DNA of 64,000 nucleotides, taken from an uncultured Aquimarina sp. (GTDB taxonomy: Bacteria > Bacteroidota > Bacteroidia > Flavobacteriales > Flavobacteriaceae). Shown piece by piece: positions 8,348 to 17,908 of the stretch. Made by a program: the position numbers and the translations under genes. The first letter of the stretch is position 1. The number at the start of each line of letters is the position of its first letter. The DNA lies in NCBI GenBank assembly GCA_947496705.1, contig CANMDW010000023.1:1-64000 (forward strand), given 5' to 3'. A model generated the notes under the pieces. The model made no database searches. It was not told the origin of the DNA and worked only from the letters and a program-made list of their open reading frames with translations.

Positions 8348-10681
8348 TTAAAATTCTATTCTATAATTTAACAGTGGTAATAGGTTTAATTGAAATTCAG
8401 GTTCGAGGGTTCGAGTTTCGGGATTAAATACTTGTGTATCTACATTATCTCTATTGGTAAGATTCTGGATATCCAAAGAAATAATATGTGCTGCTTTTGG
8501 TTTATTAATGCGATAGTATATACTCGTATCTAAACGAAAATAGTCTTCAAACTGAATTGTATTTCTCTGGTTTTCTAATATAGTAATGACTCCGGATTGA
8601 TCAAACGCTTCCAAATCTATAGGAGTTCCTCGTTTCCCTCCATTTAATAGTGTTTTTGCATTGATGCCAATGATATTATTATTTGTTTTTCCTACTGAAA
8701 ATTCCTTACCACCCACTATATTAAAGGTGTAGTTAAAATTGTACCTACTATTGTACCAATTACCATCTGCTGCTTTGTATTTGGAGTCGAATAATGAAGT
8801 GGTAGTTAAAAAGTAGTATTGGTTAGAAAAAAACTTTTCAAAAGTTAATTCTACACCATAATTTCTAGCTTTACCAGTATCAGTAAACGCTCCATTGATA
8901 AATATTCCATTAATAAAAGATGAAGTAAAATCGGGATCTGCAGCGATAGCTACTTTGTTAATATCCTGATAATACGCTTCGATTTTTAAATGCCCATTTT
9001 TAATGATGCGCCAATCATATCCCAGAACGTAGTGGGTTGCTCTCATTAAATCAATGTCTTTATTAGGAGTTGATGTAGTTCCCTGTTGATTCTCTACTTC
9101 AATAAAATATTGATTTAATGGCATTCTTCTGGAGTGTACTCCAATGCCTGCACTTACTGTGTGTTTTGGGTGAATTTTGTATTCTACTCCCACGCGAGGT
9201 TCTAGAACAAAGTCTTCATTTATTGAAAAATAAGTCCCATGAAACCCAAATGTGGATGACAATTTTTTATTAAATCTATATTTTGCCTGTGTAAAGAACT
9301 GTGCCATTGTTCCGTTTCCGTCTTCATTTACCAAAACGTCTTGTGTAGTATTGATCGTTTCATCACTTAATACATCATAATTTAAATAACTTAATATCAC
9401 TCCAGTTTTTAGTGTGGCTTTGGGGCTAAATTTATTGGTGAGATTTATATTGGATCGTACTGCACTGTTGTTTAATAGATCTCTTTCAATAAATGAATCA
9501 TTAGTAGTAGTTTGTATTAATGTTCGCTCAAAATTACTTTCATTGCCAGAATAGGAAAGTGCCACATCCAGAGTACTTTTTCTATTTAAAAAATATTTCA
9601 GATTTATACCACCCATATAGGTTTTGGAATCAAATTGTTCATCTTCTGTTAGGTTTGGATTGATTTGTTCTACATTATCCTGATTATCTTCGCTAAACCC
9701 ACCAATACCCCAAAAAGATAGATTTGTTTTATTGCCTATAGGTAGATTTACTTTAAATGACAAATCCTGAAATTTGGGTACACTATTATCAGATACTTCA
9801 ATAACTTCATTAAGAAGTGTTAGTGTAGAATACCGATAGTTTATGAGATAAGATCCTTTATAATTTTTACTAAAAGGACCTTCTAAGGATACATCAGCAC
9901 CTAATACTCCTAATTGAAAAGCGTATTCCCTTTTGTCGGCATTACCGTTACGTAGGTTTATATCAAAAACCCCGGAAGTGGCATTGCCATATTCTGCAGG
10001 GAAGGCACCGGTAAAAAAATCTGAATTCCCCAGCATATTGGTACTTAAGAGGCTTACTGCTCCTGGCGAGTACCCCTCTTCAGAAAAATGATTGGGTTCA
10101 GGAACTTCGACTCCTTCAATTTTCCAAAGTAATTGATTGGGAGCGTTTCCCCGTATGATGATCTCATTGGTAGTGTCATCAGAATTGGTAACCCCTGCAA
10201 AGGATAGTGCCATACGGCCGGGATCACTAATACTGGCAGGAAACCGTTTGGCCTCTTCTACACTGAAGGATCTGGCGCTCACAGTTGCCAGCTCATTATT
10301 TGGTTTTATATTGTCTTTTGGAGCTACCAATAATACTTCATTAAGTTGTTCTAGTGATTCTGCCAAACGTATGTTTAAAACGATCTCTTTGGCCGATCCA
10401 ACCAGTACTTCAGGAATTAATGAATCCTCATAACCCAAAAAGCTACATCGAAAAGATTGCCTTCCCACTGGTATGTTTTCTAAAATAAAGAAACCTTTTG
10501 TGTCACTAATTGTTCCTTGCGATGGTTCAACATTTAAAAGAGTTATTGTTGCACCAGATAGTGGTCTTGCTGTGGTAGCATCAAGCACTTTGCCTTTTAC
10601 AGTCTGCGTTAATGTTTGTGCATTTGCAGAAAACATAAGTAAAATCAATATCAAGGGTATATATACTTTTTTAAATTTCAT
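8348..10681 (-). CDS. TonB-dependent receptor with CarboxypepD_reg-like N-terminus (second)
   Basis: A 777-aa outer-membrane receptor. Signal peptide (ends ~ANAQ, residue 22), CarboxypepD_reg-like domain (~25-110; VKGKVLDATTARPLSGATI), plug (~125-235; DEIIIRGNAPNQLLWKIEGVEV-like ligand-loop region) and barrel ending LNYRIEF. It lies 109 bp upstream of the other receptor on the same strand but is diverged from it, so probably a separate specificity rather than a recent duplication. No SusD-like partner adjoins this one. Confidence 0.92.
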   Translation of the reverse strand: MKFKKVYIPLILILLMFSANAQTLTQTVKGKVLDATTARPLSGATITLLNVEPSQGTISDTKGFFILENIPVGRQSFRCSFLGYEDSLIPEVLVGSAKEIVLNIRLAESLEQLNEVLLVAPKDNIKPNNELATVSARSFSVEEAKRFPASISDPGRMALSFAGVTNSDDTTNEIIIRGNAPNQLLWKIEGVEVPEPNHFSEEGYSPGAVSLLSTNMLGNSDFFTGAFPAEYGNATSGVFDINLRNGNADKREYAFQLGVLGADVSLEGPFSKNYKGSYLINYRYSTLTLLNEVIEVSDNSVPKFQDLSFKVNLPIGNKTNLSFWGIGGFSEDNQDNVEQINPNLTEDEQFDSKTYMGGINLKYFLNRKSTLDVALSYSGNESNFERTLIQTTTNDSFIERDLLNNSAVRSNINLTNKFSPKATLKTGVILSYLNYDVLSDETINTTQDVLVNEDGNGTMAQFFTQAKYRFNKKLSSTFGFHGTYFSINEDFVLEPRVGVEYKIHPKHTVSAGIGVHSRRMPLNQYFIEVENQQGTTSTPNKDIDLMRATHYVLGYDWRIIKNGHLKIEAYYQDINKVAIAADPDFTSSFINGIFINGAFTDTGKARNYGVELTFEKFFSNQYYFLTTTSLFDSKYKAADGNWYNSRYNFNYTFNIVGGKEFSVGKTNNNIIGINAKTLLNGGKRGTPIDLEAFDQSGVITILENQRNTIQFEDYFRLDTSIYYRINKPKAAHIISLDIQNLTNRDNVDTQVFNPETRTLEPEFQLNLLPLLNYRIEF

Positions 10682-10850
10682 ATGTATCTAGTTTTATATT
10701 ATTATTGAAATAAAAGTAGAAATACCTTCTTTTTATGAAAAGTAGATTCTGATGAAGTCGGTTGAAAAAAAAACTAAAAGGGTTGTTTTTCACTTTTTTG
10801 AATATTGAACTCGTTTGAACTTTTACTTTTTGCTGCAAATTTTGCTTTCC

Positions 10851-10893
10851 TGCCCGCCTGTCTACCGACCGACAGGTAGATCCGGCAGGCGGG
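10851..10893. repeat. Interspersed palindromic repeat (CCCGCCTG/CAGGCGGG)
   Basis: GC-rich palindrome in an AT-rich gap: outer arms CCCGCCTG (10853-10860) and CAGGCGGG (10886-10893), with alternative inner pairings CCTGTC/GACAGG and TCTACC/GGTAGA. A shorter relative occurs at 51791-51812. Such CAGGC-type palindromes are common intergenic repeats in Bacteroidota. It lies in the gene-free stretch 10682-10999, where I see nothing else. Confidence 0.75.
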
Positions 10894-10999
10894 TTACACC
10901 CTAATTTTGACTTTTTTTCTTAACGTAGTCGTCTTGACTTCATTTGAAACTTATGAAGAGTTTTATGTTTCATTTCATAATTTTATTATTAATAAGTAA

Positions 11000-11191
11000 T
11001 TAAAGATTATTTTTATGCTTTATTAGTGATTTCCATTGAAAATTAACAGGAATCCATTCTTTATCATTTTTTAAAGAGTCATCAAGCGATTTGATGTGCC
11101 GATTGTTTTTCATGTATACTTGATTGTTTTTAGAAAAGACATATACAACCTGTAATCTCTGAGATCTAATAGCTTTTGCTCTATTCTTCAT
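11000..11191 (-). CDS. Small protein of unknown function, coupled to the upstream outer-membrane protein gene
   Basis: A 63-codon frame starting MKNRAKAIRSQRLQ. Its ATG (11189-11191) lies 11 bp inside the end of the outer-membrane protein gene, the arrangement of translational coupling. The product is basic, without signal peptide or membrane segment, with YVFSKNNQVYMKNNRH in the middle. I recognise no family. It could instead be untranslated sequence. Confidence 0.45.
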   Translation of the reverse strand: MKNRAKAIRSQRLQVVYVFSKNNQVYMKNNRHIKSLDDSLKNDKEWIPVNFQWKSLIKHKNNL

Positions 11192-11849
11192 TAGGGATGC
11201 TTTTTTTGTAACGATTTTTACCAAGATTAAATATGCCTACTTTTAGCCCAAAACCAAAAGAGAACCCATTGATTCGTGTTATATCATCAGGGGATAAATC
11301 TACCTTGCTTGAAAACCTATATTTCATTCCGGTTTCCAATTGTACATATCGGGAAATATTATATAAAACATTAATGCCTGGTTCTACAACAAATATGGCA
11401 TCCCAGTCTTTGTCCCGGTTTTGTTCAAATTCATCATCACTCCAATCATCATTAATATACCCAGCTGCACCACCACCTATTAATATCGGAAAGGAAAGGT
11501 TAATTTTAGCTTTGCTAAATAAGATGGGTTCTAAATGAAGCCCACCGTATAATGCCCCAAGATCTGCTTCATTTGATAAAAATATTCCTGGTAAGTTCTG
11601 TTCAGAATAAAGAGCTTTGGCCGTGAATCCAATTTCAAATTGACGATTGGCCACATAAGCAACTTTGAGGGCCATTATATAGGTGTCTTTATTTTCGATG
11701 TTACCATAACTTGTATGTATTCCCAAATAAAAACCATGTACAATGTTTTTACGGTCATTAAATTCTATATAATCTTTAGATTCCTGGGCTATACTTTGCC
11801 AAATACAACCAGTTAAAGTAAAAAGTACTATGATTTTTGCGTATTTCAT
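11181..11849 (-). CDS. Outer-membrane beta-barrel protein (hypothetical)
   Basis: A 222-aa protein with signal peptide (ending SIAQ|E at ~22) and alternating hydrophobic/aromatic beta strands throughout (FYLGIHTSYGN, LYGGLHLEP, FSFGFGLKVGIF), as in small outer-membrane barrels. Function unknown. It follows the DUF4097 gene by 129 bp on the same strand and probably belongs to the sigma-factor operon that starts at 14134. Confidence 0.7.
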   Translation of the reverse strand: MKYAKIIVLFTLTGCIWQSIAQESKDYIEFNDRKNIVHGFYLGIHTSYGNIENKDTYIMALKVAYVANRQFEIGFTAKALYSEQNLPGIFLSNEADLGALYGGLHLEPILFSKAKINLSFPILIGGGAAGYINDDWSDDEFEQNRDKDWDAIFVVEPGINVLYNISRYVQLETGMKYRFSSKVDLSPDDITRINGFSFGFGLKVGIFNLGKNRYKKSIPNEE

Positions 11850-11978
11850 TATACTTGGTATGTTATATCATTGACAGATCGAATTGATAATAGTTGCATA
11901 TGATTTGTTTTTTATGGCTGTAGAACGAATTTCTCTTAACGAATTGATTACAATAGATTTTTTTTGGAATAGTAGTAA

Positions 11979-13076
11979 TCATTCTTTCAAAATGATCACT
12001 CCTTTTTTACCGGTAATTTGAAACTTCCCCACAAGACTACCGTTTCCATAAGTAGCACTAATGTCTCTAATCCTCTTTCTTTTATCAATTATATCGGTTT
12101 TTATATTAGAAAATGACTTAGGAATCCTTAATAATCCTTGTTCCAGAGAAGCATTAAAATCGATAGCCAAACCTGTTACATTTATATTTAGCTCTGAGGA
12201 TTCCTGATCGATAATCACACTGGCATTAGTTTTTTCGATTTTAGTGACCCGAAAGTCGGCCACCTCCATAGTAAGATGAATATTTTCATATACAGTAGTT
12301 AGATTCATATTACTAAACATAAGCTCTCCCTGAATACTTCCTGTTTTTTCGATCGTTATCTTATCCTTGCTAGAGTATATTTCCAGCGATGTAACATGTT
12401 CGATTTGAATGGTTGTTCCACTACTGCTTATTTTTAGATCTTTAGACTCTTCTATGTCAATCTCTCCATTTTTGAACCTGATGTTTCCATAAGTAATCGA
12501 TTTGGTTTTAAGTTTTCCAAATTTCATTTCTATATTGGCATTGTTCAAGTCTTTATTTATCCACATATCGCCATGTTGTACATTGGCCTTGAGTTTTCCA
12601 TTCCACTCACTTATGATGATGTCTCCAAATTTGTTGATGATGTTAATCTCAGCATTAAAAGGTAGGTAAACAGTATAATCAATTTGAATATTACCTTTGT
12701 CAAAATCAAAGGGATTTGCTTTATTAAAGAATCTGGAGAGTAAGCTATTACTTTTATCTTCAATAACAGAGGAGATACTTACAAAATCTTCTGTTTCATT
12801 AATTACCGGATGAATGCGTTTTAAGAGCTCTTCTGCATCTTCTTTTTTCTTTTTAATTACTTGTATATCAATTGTAATTTGTATTGTTTTTTCATCCCAA
12901 CCATTAATAATAACATTACCGTACTTGTTTTCCAGGTGCAATTCTCCCGCATTGGTGAGGGGGAATGTTTTTTCAATATCTTTTGATACTTTTTCTTGTG
13001 CACATATACTGTGCAGTGGTAATAACAGTATCGGTATTACAAAAAGATATTTATAAAATGTATCCTTCATTATCAT
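11979..13076 (-). CDS. DUF4097-like exported beta-helix protein
   Basis: A 365-aa exported protein: signal peptide (~1-27, ends SICA|QEK), then FPLTNAGELHLENKYGNVIINGWDE, the opening typical of DUF4097 proteins, and many short repeated strands (LKANVQHGDMWINKDL, LKTKSITYGNIRF) predicting a right-handed beta-helix. The family is often next to ECF sigma/anti-sigma genes; its role is unclear. The start overlaps the anti-sigma gene by 26 bp (6 bp less if the second Met is used), implying coupling. Confidence 0.82.
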   Translation of the reverse strand: MIMKDTFYKYLFVIPILLLPLHSICAQEKVSKDIEKTFPLTNAGELHLENKYGNVIINGWDEKTIQITIDIQVIKKKKEDAEELLKRIHPVINETEDFVSISSVIEDKSNSLLSRFFNKANPFDFDKGNIQIDYTVYLPFNAEINIINKFGDIIISEWNGKLKANVQHGDMWINKDLNNANIEMKFGKLKTKSITYGNIRFKNGEIDIEESKDLKISSSGTTIQIEHVTSLEIYSSKDKITIEKTGSIQGELMFSNMNLTTVYENIHLTMEVADFRVTKIEKTNASVIIDQESSELNINVTGLAIDFNASLEQGLLRIPKSFSNIKTDIIDKRKRIRDISATYGNGSLVGKFQITGKKGVIILKE

Positions 13077-13590
13077 TCGTTTTTTTAGAATTATTGATCT
13101 GTTTCAATAGGTTCTCAATCAATTCTATTCTTTTTTTATAGTTATAGACAATGGCTTCTAAGATGTATTCGTTGTTGAGGTTTTTTGCCATTTCTAATTT
13201 TAGGGCGTTATATTCTTCATCTAATTCATCCATAAAAGACAAGAATTCTTCTTTGTCTTTGGGTTGTAGTTTTGGATTGTTCTTTACTAATTGTACATGA
13301 AATGATACCAAATCTTTGTAATAAGTATCAATGTCCCGTAACTCTTGATGAACAATATTGTTTTGTTTGCTGTCGCTAAATCCTGAACTTATGAATGGAT
13401 TTAGGATAGAAAAGGCTCCTATCAACATCAAAATACTAGCAGCTACTTTCAATAAGGGAGATCCCCATAAACGATTTGTTTTTTTAGTATCTAAATGCGA
13501 ATCAATATGTTGCCAAATTTTTGATTTATCTGCTTTATGTTCATCAAAAAGATGTTTGTTTTCTTGTATGTGTTTTTCAAAATCATCCAT
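13051..13590 (-). CDS. Probable membrane-anchored anti-sigma factor
   Basis: A 179-aa protein with an acidic cytoplasmic N-terminus (MDDFEKHIQENKHLFDEHKADKSKIWQHI), one TM helix (~47-66) and a helical, charged C-terminal part. The N-terminal pattern and its place 4 bp after an ECF sigma gene are typical of Bacteroidota anti-sigma factors. It is not a FecR. Presumably it holds the sigma factor at the membrane until an envelope signal arrives (inference). Confidence 0.75.
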   Translation of the reverse strand: MDDFEKHIQENKHLFDEHKADKSKIWQHIDSHLDTKKTNRLWGSPLLKVAASILMLIGAFSILNPFISSGFSDSKQNNIVHQELRDIDTYYKDLVSFHVQLVKNNPKLQPKDKEEFLSFMDELDEEYNALKLEMAKNLNNEYILEAIVYNYKKRIELIENLLKQINNSKKTNDNEGYIL

Positions 13591-13594
13591 TGTT

Positions 13595-14134
13595 TTACAT
13601 GGTGTTTATGATATCAATTAATTTTTTTTTAGCTCTATGGTATTGCGATTTAGAGGTAGAAACAGTAATACCTAATATTTCAGCAATCTCGATATGATCG
13701 TATCCTTCAATTAGATAGAGATTAATAATTTGCCGATATCCATTTGGCAGCGTTTTTATAGCATTTTTTATTTTATTAATTTCTATAGGCTTAATTGGAT
13801 TGTTGGTTTCCTCACTTACATAATACTCATGATTCTGAATAGGGACAACCGGTATTTTTTTTAGTTTTAAGTGGTTAATGCTTTTATTGATAACGATTCT
13901 TTTTAACCAGGAACCAAAAGTGCTTTCATACCTAAAAGATTTTAAATTTCTGAAGGCTTCTATAAAACTATCCTGAATTATATCTTCTGCATCTTCTTTT
14001 ATACCCAGCATTCGCATACTTGTATTATACATAGCATCGACATAGAGTTGATATAACCGGTATTGCGAATTCCTATCACCAGACTTGCTTTTTTCTACAA
14101 GATCTTTATGCGTATAAAGGATATTGGTTTCCAA
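13595..14134 (-). CDS. RNA polymerase ECF sigma factor
   Basis: A 179-aa sigma-70 family ECF factor. Sigma region 2 (~10-80) has LYQLYVDAMYNTSMRML and EDAEDIIQDSFIEAF; region 4 (~118-175) has LPNGYRQIINLYLIEGYDHIEIAEILGI followed by the HTH. First gene of the minus-strand operon with the anti-sigma factor, DUF4097 protein, outer-membrane barrel and small frame, suggesting an envelope-responsive regulon that includes its own operon. Confidence 0.93.
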   Translation of the reverse strand: METNILYTHKDLVEKSKSGDRNSQYRLYQLYVDAMYNTSMRMLGIKEDAEDIIQDSFIEAFRNLKSFRYESTFGSWLKRIVINKSINHLKLKKIPVVPIQNHEYYVSEETNNPIKPIEINKIKNAIKTLPNGYRQIINLYLIEGYDHIEIAEILGITVSTSKSQYHRAKKKLIDIINTM

Positions 14135-14303
14135 TTAGTTTTACTTGATTGTAAATTTCCTTAAATGTACTTTTCTTTATCTAGTTATTACTATTGACAA
14201 CTTAAAATAGAAAAGGTTGCATTAGTTGAAAATTAAAAAAGACAAAATGGGCAATAAAGCATAGTCTAGGTAGGAGATTCTCAAGAGTGTTATTTGAAGC
14301 ATA

Positions 14304-14335
14304 AAAAACCTGTATGGGCAGTCATACAGGTTTTT
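14304..14335. terminator. Bidirectional terminator downstream of icd
   Basis: Perfect 13-bp stem: arms 14304-14316 and 14323-14335 with GGCAGT loop, flanked by A and T runs on both sides. It lies 22 bp after the icd stop on the minus strand and would terminate icd transcripts. Confidence 0.88.
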
Positions 14336-14357
14336 CTATTTATTATGCTTTTTGCTA

Positions 14358-16583
14358 TTAAGCGCTAATTATAGTGTTTAATGTTTCACTGGGACGCATT
14401 GCATTGGATACTTTATCAACATCAGGCCAATAATAACCACCCATATCCACGGCACTACCTTGAGCATCATTTAGTTCAGCAATAATTTTAGCTTCGTTAT
14501 CAACTAATTGCTTAGCCACGGTAGCAAATTCACTTTGCAATTCTGCATCTTGAGTTTGTTCTGCAAGTGCTTGTGCCCAATATAAGGCCAGATAAAAATG
14601 GCTTCCTCTATTATCTAGTTCGTTTACTTTTCTGGAAGGAGATTTTTGGTTATCCAAAAATTTTATTGTTGCCTGATCCAGGGCTTCGGCTATAATCAAT
14701 GCTTTAGAATTATTATTGGTCTCACCGAGATGTTCTAGAGAAACGGCTAATGCCAAAAATTCTCCCAAAGAATCCCATCTAAGGTGCCCTTCTTTATTAA
14801 ATTGTTGTACATGTTTGGGTGCAGAACCTCCAGCTCCTGTTTCGAATAAACCACCACCATTCATTAAAGGAACAATAGATAACATTTTTGCACTGGTTCC
14901 TAATTCTAAGATAGGGAAGAGGTCGGTATTGTAATCACGCAGTACGTTTCCGGTTACAGAAATGGTGTCTTTACCATCTTTGATTCTTTCTAGCGAAAAG
15001 CGTGTGGCTTCAACAGGAGACATAATTCTAATATCTAATCCTGTTGTATCGTGTTCTGGTAAATAGATGTTAACTTTTTTGATTAGCTCAGCATCATGAG
15101 CCCTGTTTTTGTCTAACCAGAATATGGTAGGGGTATTGGTGGCTCTAGCTCTGCTTACGGCAAGTTTTACCCAGTCTTTAACAGGAGCGTCCTTGGTTTG
15201 ACACATTCTCCAGATATCACCTTGTTCTACAGGGTGTTCAATTAAAATATTTCCAGAAGCATCAATAACTCGAACAGTACCATCTCCTTGAATTTCGAAA
15301 GTTTTATCATGAGATCCATATTCTTCGGCTTTTTTGGCCATGAGCCCAACATTAGGAACAGTTCCCATAGTGGTAGGGTCAAAAGCACCATGCTTTTTAC
15401 AGAAATCTATGGTTTCCTGATATATTCCGGCATAACTACTGTCTGGAATAACTGCTTTAGTATCCTGAAGATTGCCATCTGCATCCCACATTTGTCCTGA
15501 AGTACGTATCATAGCCGGCATAGAAGCATCTATGATAATGTCGCTGGGGACGTGTAAATTAGTAATACCCCGATCTGAATTTACCATGGCTAATTTTGGG
15601 CCTTTTTTATAGCAAGCTTCTATATCTGCTTGTATTTCGGCTTTTTTAGCATCGGGTAACCTTTTCAATTTATTGATAAGGTCTCCAAAACCGTTATTTA
15701 CTTCTACACCAATTTCTTCAAGAACCGCTGCGTGTTTTTCAAAAACATCTTTAAAAAATACTTCTACAGCATGACCAAAGATAATTGGGTCAGAAACTTT
15801 CATCATTGTAGCTTTCATATGCAATGAAAACAACACATTTTTTTCTTTTGCATCGGCCACTTGTTCTTCAAGAAAAGAAATCAACGCTTTCTTACTCATA
15901 ACGGTAGCATCGATTATTTCACCTTCAAGGAGGGGAGTTTTTTCTTTTAAAACTGTCACGCTGCCATTGTTGTCGATAAACTCGATTGTTACATCACCAG
16001 CTTTTGTAACCATGACAGATTTTTCATTAGAACGAAAATCACCACTGGTCATAGTTGCTACATGAGTTTTAGAATCAGAATTCCAAGCACCCATAGAATG
16101 CGGGTTTTTTCTAGCGTATTGCTTTACTGGTTTAGGGGCTCTACGGTCAGAATTTCCTTCTCTTAATACAGGATTCACGGCACTACCTTTAATCTTATCA
16201 TACCGGGCTTTTATTTCTTTTTCGGCATCATTTTCGGGTTCTTCGGGATAGTTGGGTAAACCAAACCCCTGGAGTTGTAGTTCTGCTATTGCGGCTTTTA
16301 ACTGAGGTACAGAAGCGCTTATATTAGGGAGTTTGATGATATTTGCCTCTGGTTTTTGAGCTAATTCTCCAAGTTCTGCAAGTGCATCAGCTTGTTTTTG
16401 TTTGTCGGTTAATTTTTCTGGGAAGGTTGCCAGAATCCTGGCTGCCAGAGAAATATCTTTTGTTTCGATACTAATATTTGCAGCTGTGGTAAACTTTTTG
16501 ATTATTGGCAGAAAAGAATAGGTGGCTAAAGCCGGAGCTTCATCAGTTTTGGTATAAACAATTTTTGAGGTATTAACTCCCAT
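14358..16583 (-). CDS. icd: NADP-dependent isocitrate dehydrogenase, monomeric type
   Basis: Oxidatively decarboxylates isocitrate to 2-oxoglutarate with NADP+ in the TCA cycle. The 741-aa length and motifs (NTSKIVYTKTDEAPALATYSF at the start, HMKATMMKVSDPIIFG, RNPHSMGAW-type, LDNRGSHFYLALYWA) are those of the ~80 kDa monomeric IDH-II family, not the common 45 kDa homodimer. It stands alone with its own terminator (14304) and a long gene-free stretch upstream. Confidence 0.96.
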   Translation of the reverse strand: MGVNTSKIVYTKTDEAPALATYSFLPIIKKFTTAANISIETKDISLAARILATFPEKLTDKQKQADALAELGELAQKPEANIIKLPNISASVPQLKAAIAELQLQGFGLPNYPEEPENDAEKEIKARYDKIKGSAVNPVLREGNSDRRAPKPVKQYARKNPHSMGAWNSDSKTHVATMTSGDFRSNEKSVMVTKAGDVTIEFIDNNGSVTVLKEKTPLLEGEIIDATVMSKKALISFLEEQVADAKEKNVLFSLHMKATMMKVSDPIIFGHAVEVFFKDVFEKHAAVLEEIGVEVNNGFGDLINKLKRLPDAKKAEIQADIEACYKKGPKLAMVNSDRGITNLHVPSDIIIDASMPAMIRTSGQMWDADGNLQDTKAVIPDSSYAGIYQETIDFCKKHGAFDPTTMGTVPNVGLMAKKAEEYGSHDKTFEIQGDGTVRVIDASGNILIEHPVEQGDIWRMCQTKDAPVKDWVKLAVSRARATNTPTIFWLDKNRAHDAELIKKVNIYLPEHDTTGLDIRIMSPVEATRFSLERIKDGKDTISVTGNVLRDYNTDLFPILELGTSAKMLSIVPLMNGGGLFETGAGGSAPKHVQQFNKEGHLRWDSLGEFLALAVSLEHLGETNNNSKALIIAEALDQATIKFLDNQKSPSRKVNELDNRGSHFYLALYWAQALAEQTQDAELQSEFATVAKQLVDNEAKIIAELNDAQGSAVDMGGYYWPDVDKVSNAMRPSETLNTIISA

Positions 16584-17510
16584 ATTTTTAGTTTTTATCT
16601 AGGTATCTCTATTCGTACAAAGCCTAACAATTTTTGATACCGCTTTTAGTGTAATATTAGTATTTCAAGAAAATAATTAGTCGTTTCATTTTTCTAAGAC
16701 AAACAATATTGGCATTACTTTTTGCAACAGTCGAGAATATTGTGTTTTTACCATAGTATTGGCCAAAGATTTTCCGAGCGCGAAGATACAAATCTAGTCA
16801 TGTAAATGCAACCTGTAAGCTATTAGTTTTGCGCTAAAGGTGTTGAACTGGGATTTCTTAAAAATAGGAGGGAAAGAATGAAGTATTATAAATTTTGGGA
16901 CTAACTTTATTGATAATCTTTAAAAATTAAAAAGCCATATCAAGAATACGAATATTTTGATATGGCTTTATCGGAAATAAACTTTTATGCTAGCTGTTTT
17001 ACCCGCTATTAAATAAAAACTTTCGTTATTTATAACACTATTTTTATTTCCGGTTTTGGGTAGAATACATTTATCAAACCGTGATTTGGATAATTTATAT
17101 TCTACTCATACGACTCATTCGTGTGCTTGTGTTTCTAAATTACTATTGCAATTTTTCAGTTTTTCACTCGAATAGTCTAATGCCATCTAAAATTAAAAAG
17201 GTGTCAAAACTTAATTTTTTCTTTTGAATTTCATTTTGAAATGATTTTAAAGTAAAGCCCTTAAAGTGATTCCAAGGATGTACTCAAAAAAATAACTTTC
17301 ATTTCATATTTATTTTAATTTCAAACTGGTCTTTAAATGTTCAAAGAACGTATTGTGTGAATTACATGTTTAGGAATCCTTGTGTCATCCACTATATTAA
17401 TGTAATTTCATATACTAAAGATAAGAAAAATCTATTAGATGGTCAATAATTATTATGGCATTAGTTATCAACTTGTTATGAACTTAAGTTGTTAACTTTT
17501 GTTCATAAAA
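16584..17510. other. Gene-free stretch of ~930 bp between icd and rplS
   Basis: No frame in this stretch looks coding and I recognise no tRNA or known RNA. Visible structure: a 13-bp hairpin AAAGCCATATCAA/TTGATATGGCTTT (arms 16931-16943 and 16957-16969) flanked by A- and T-rich sequence, which could end or form a small transcript; and an imperfect inverted repeat GTTATCAACTT (17464-17474) / AAGTTGTTAAC (17486-17496). The length is unusual for this compact region, so a small RNA is possible. Confidence 0.5.
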
Positions 17511-17534
17511 AAAGGTTGCCAATTGACAACCTTT
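17511..17534 (-). terminator. Terminator of rplS
   Basis: Stem AAAGGTTG (17511-17518) / CAACCTTT (17527-17534). On the minus strand it is followed by a run of seven T, 23 bp after the rplS stop codon. Confidence 0.85.
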
Positions 17535-17557
17535 CTGATCTGTTAAAGAAATAAGAA

Positions 17558-17908
17558 TTAACCTCTTTTTTCTTTGATACGTGCTTTTTTACCGGTAAGT
17601 CCTCTGAAGTAGAATATACGTGCTCTACGAACTTTTCCTCGTTTATTTATTTCGATTTTCTGAAGTGCTGGCAGGTTTAATGGAAAAATACGTTCTACAC
17701 CTACAGTTCCAGACATTTTTCTAATGGTAAATGTTTCTGTGGCACCAGAACCTCTTCTTTGTATAACAACTCCTCTAAAGAACTGAGTACGTGTCTTGTT
17801 TCCTTCTTTAATTTCATAATATACCGTAATGGTATCACCAGCTAAGAATTCGGGTAATTCTTTTTTTGTAACAAACTCGTCTTGTACGAATTTTACTAAA
17901 TCTTCCAT
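17558..17908 (-). CDS. rplS: 50S ribosomal protein L19 (bL19)
   Basis: A 116-aa bL19 protein of the large subunit at the 30S-50S interface. Conserved blocks: FLAGDTITVYYEIKEGNKTRTQFFRGVVIQRRG, TFTIRKMSGTVGVERIFPLN, KIEINKRGKVRRARIFYFRGL and GKKARIKE. Transcribed alone from a good promoter at ~17983-18013, with a 5' leader that may bind the protein product, and ended by the 17511 hairpin. Confidence 0.97.
   Translation of the reverse strand: MEDLVKFVQDEFVTKKELPEFLAGDTITVYYEIKEGNKTRTQFFRGVVIQRRGSGATETFTIRKMSGTVGVERIFPLNLPALQKIEINKRGKVRRARIFYFRGLTGKKARIKEKRG

Noticed and set aside
13595..14134. ECF sigma as FecI partner of the TonB receptors at 5.8-10.7 kb
   Set aside because: The second gene is not FecR-like and the receptor genes are separated from the sigma operon by gaps and their own ends.
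16584..17510. A tRNA or broken gene in the icd-rplS gap
   Set aside because: No cloverleaf with acceptor stem and T-arm could be found by eye and no protein-like stretch matched a known family.
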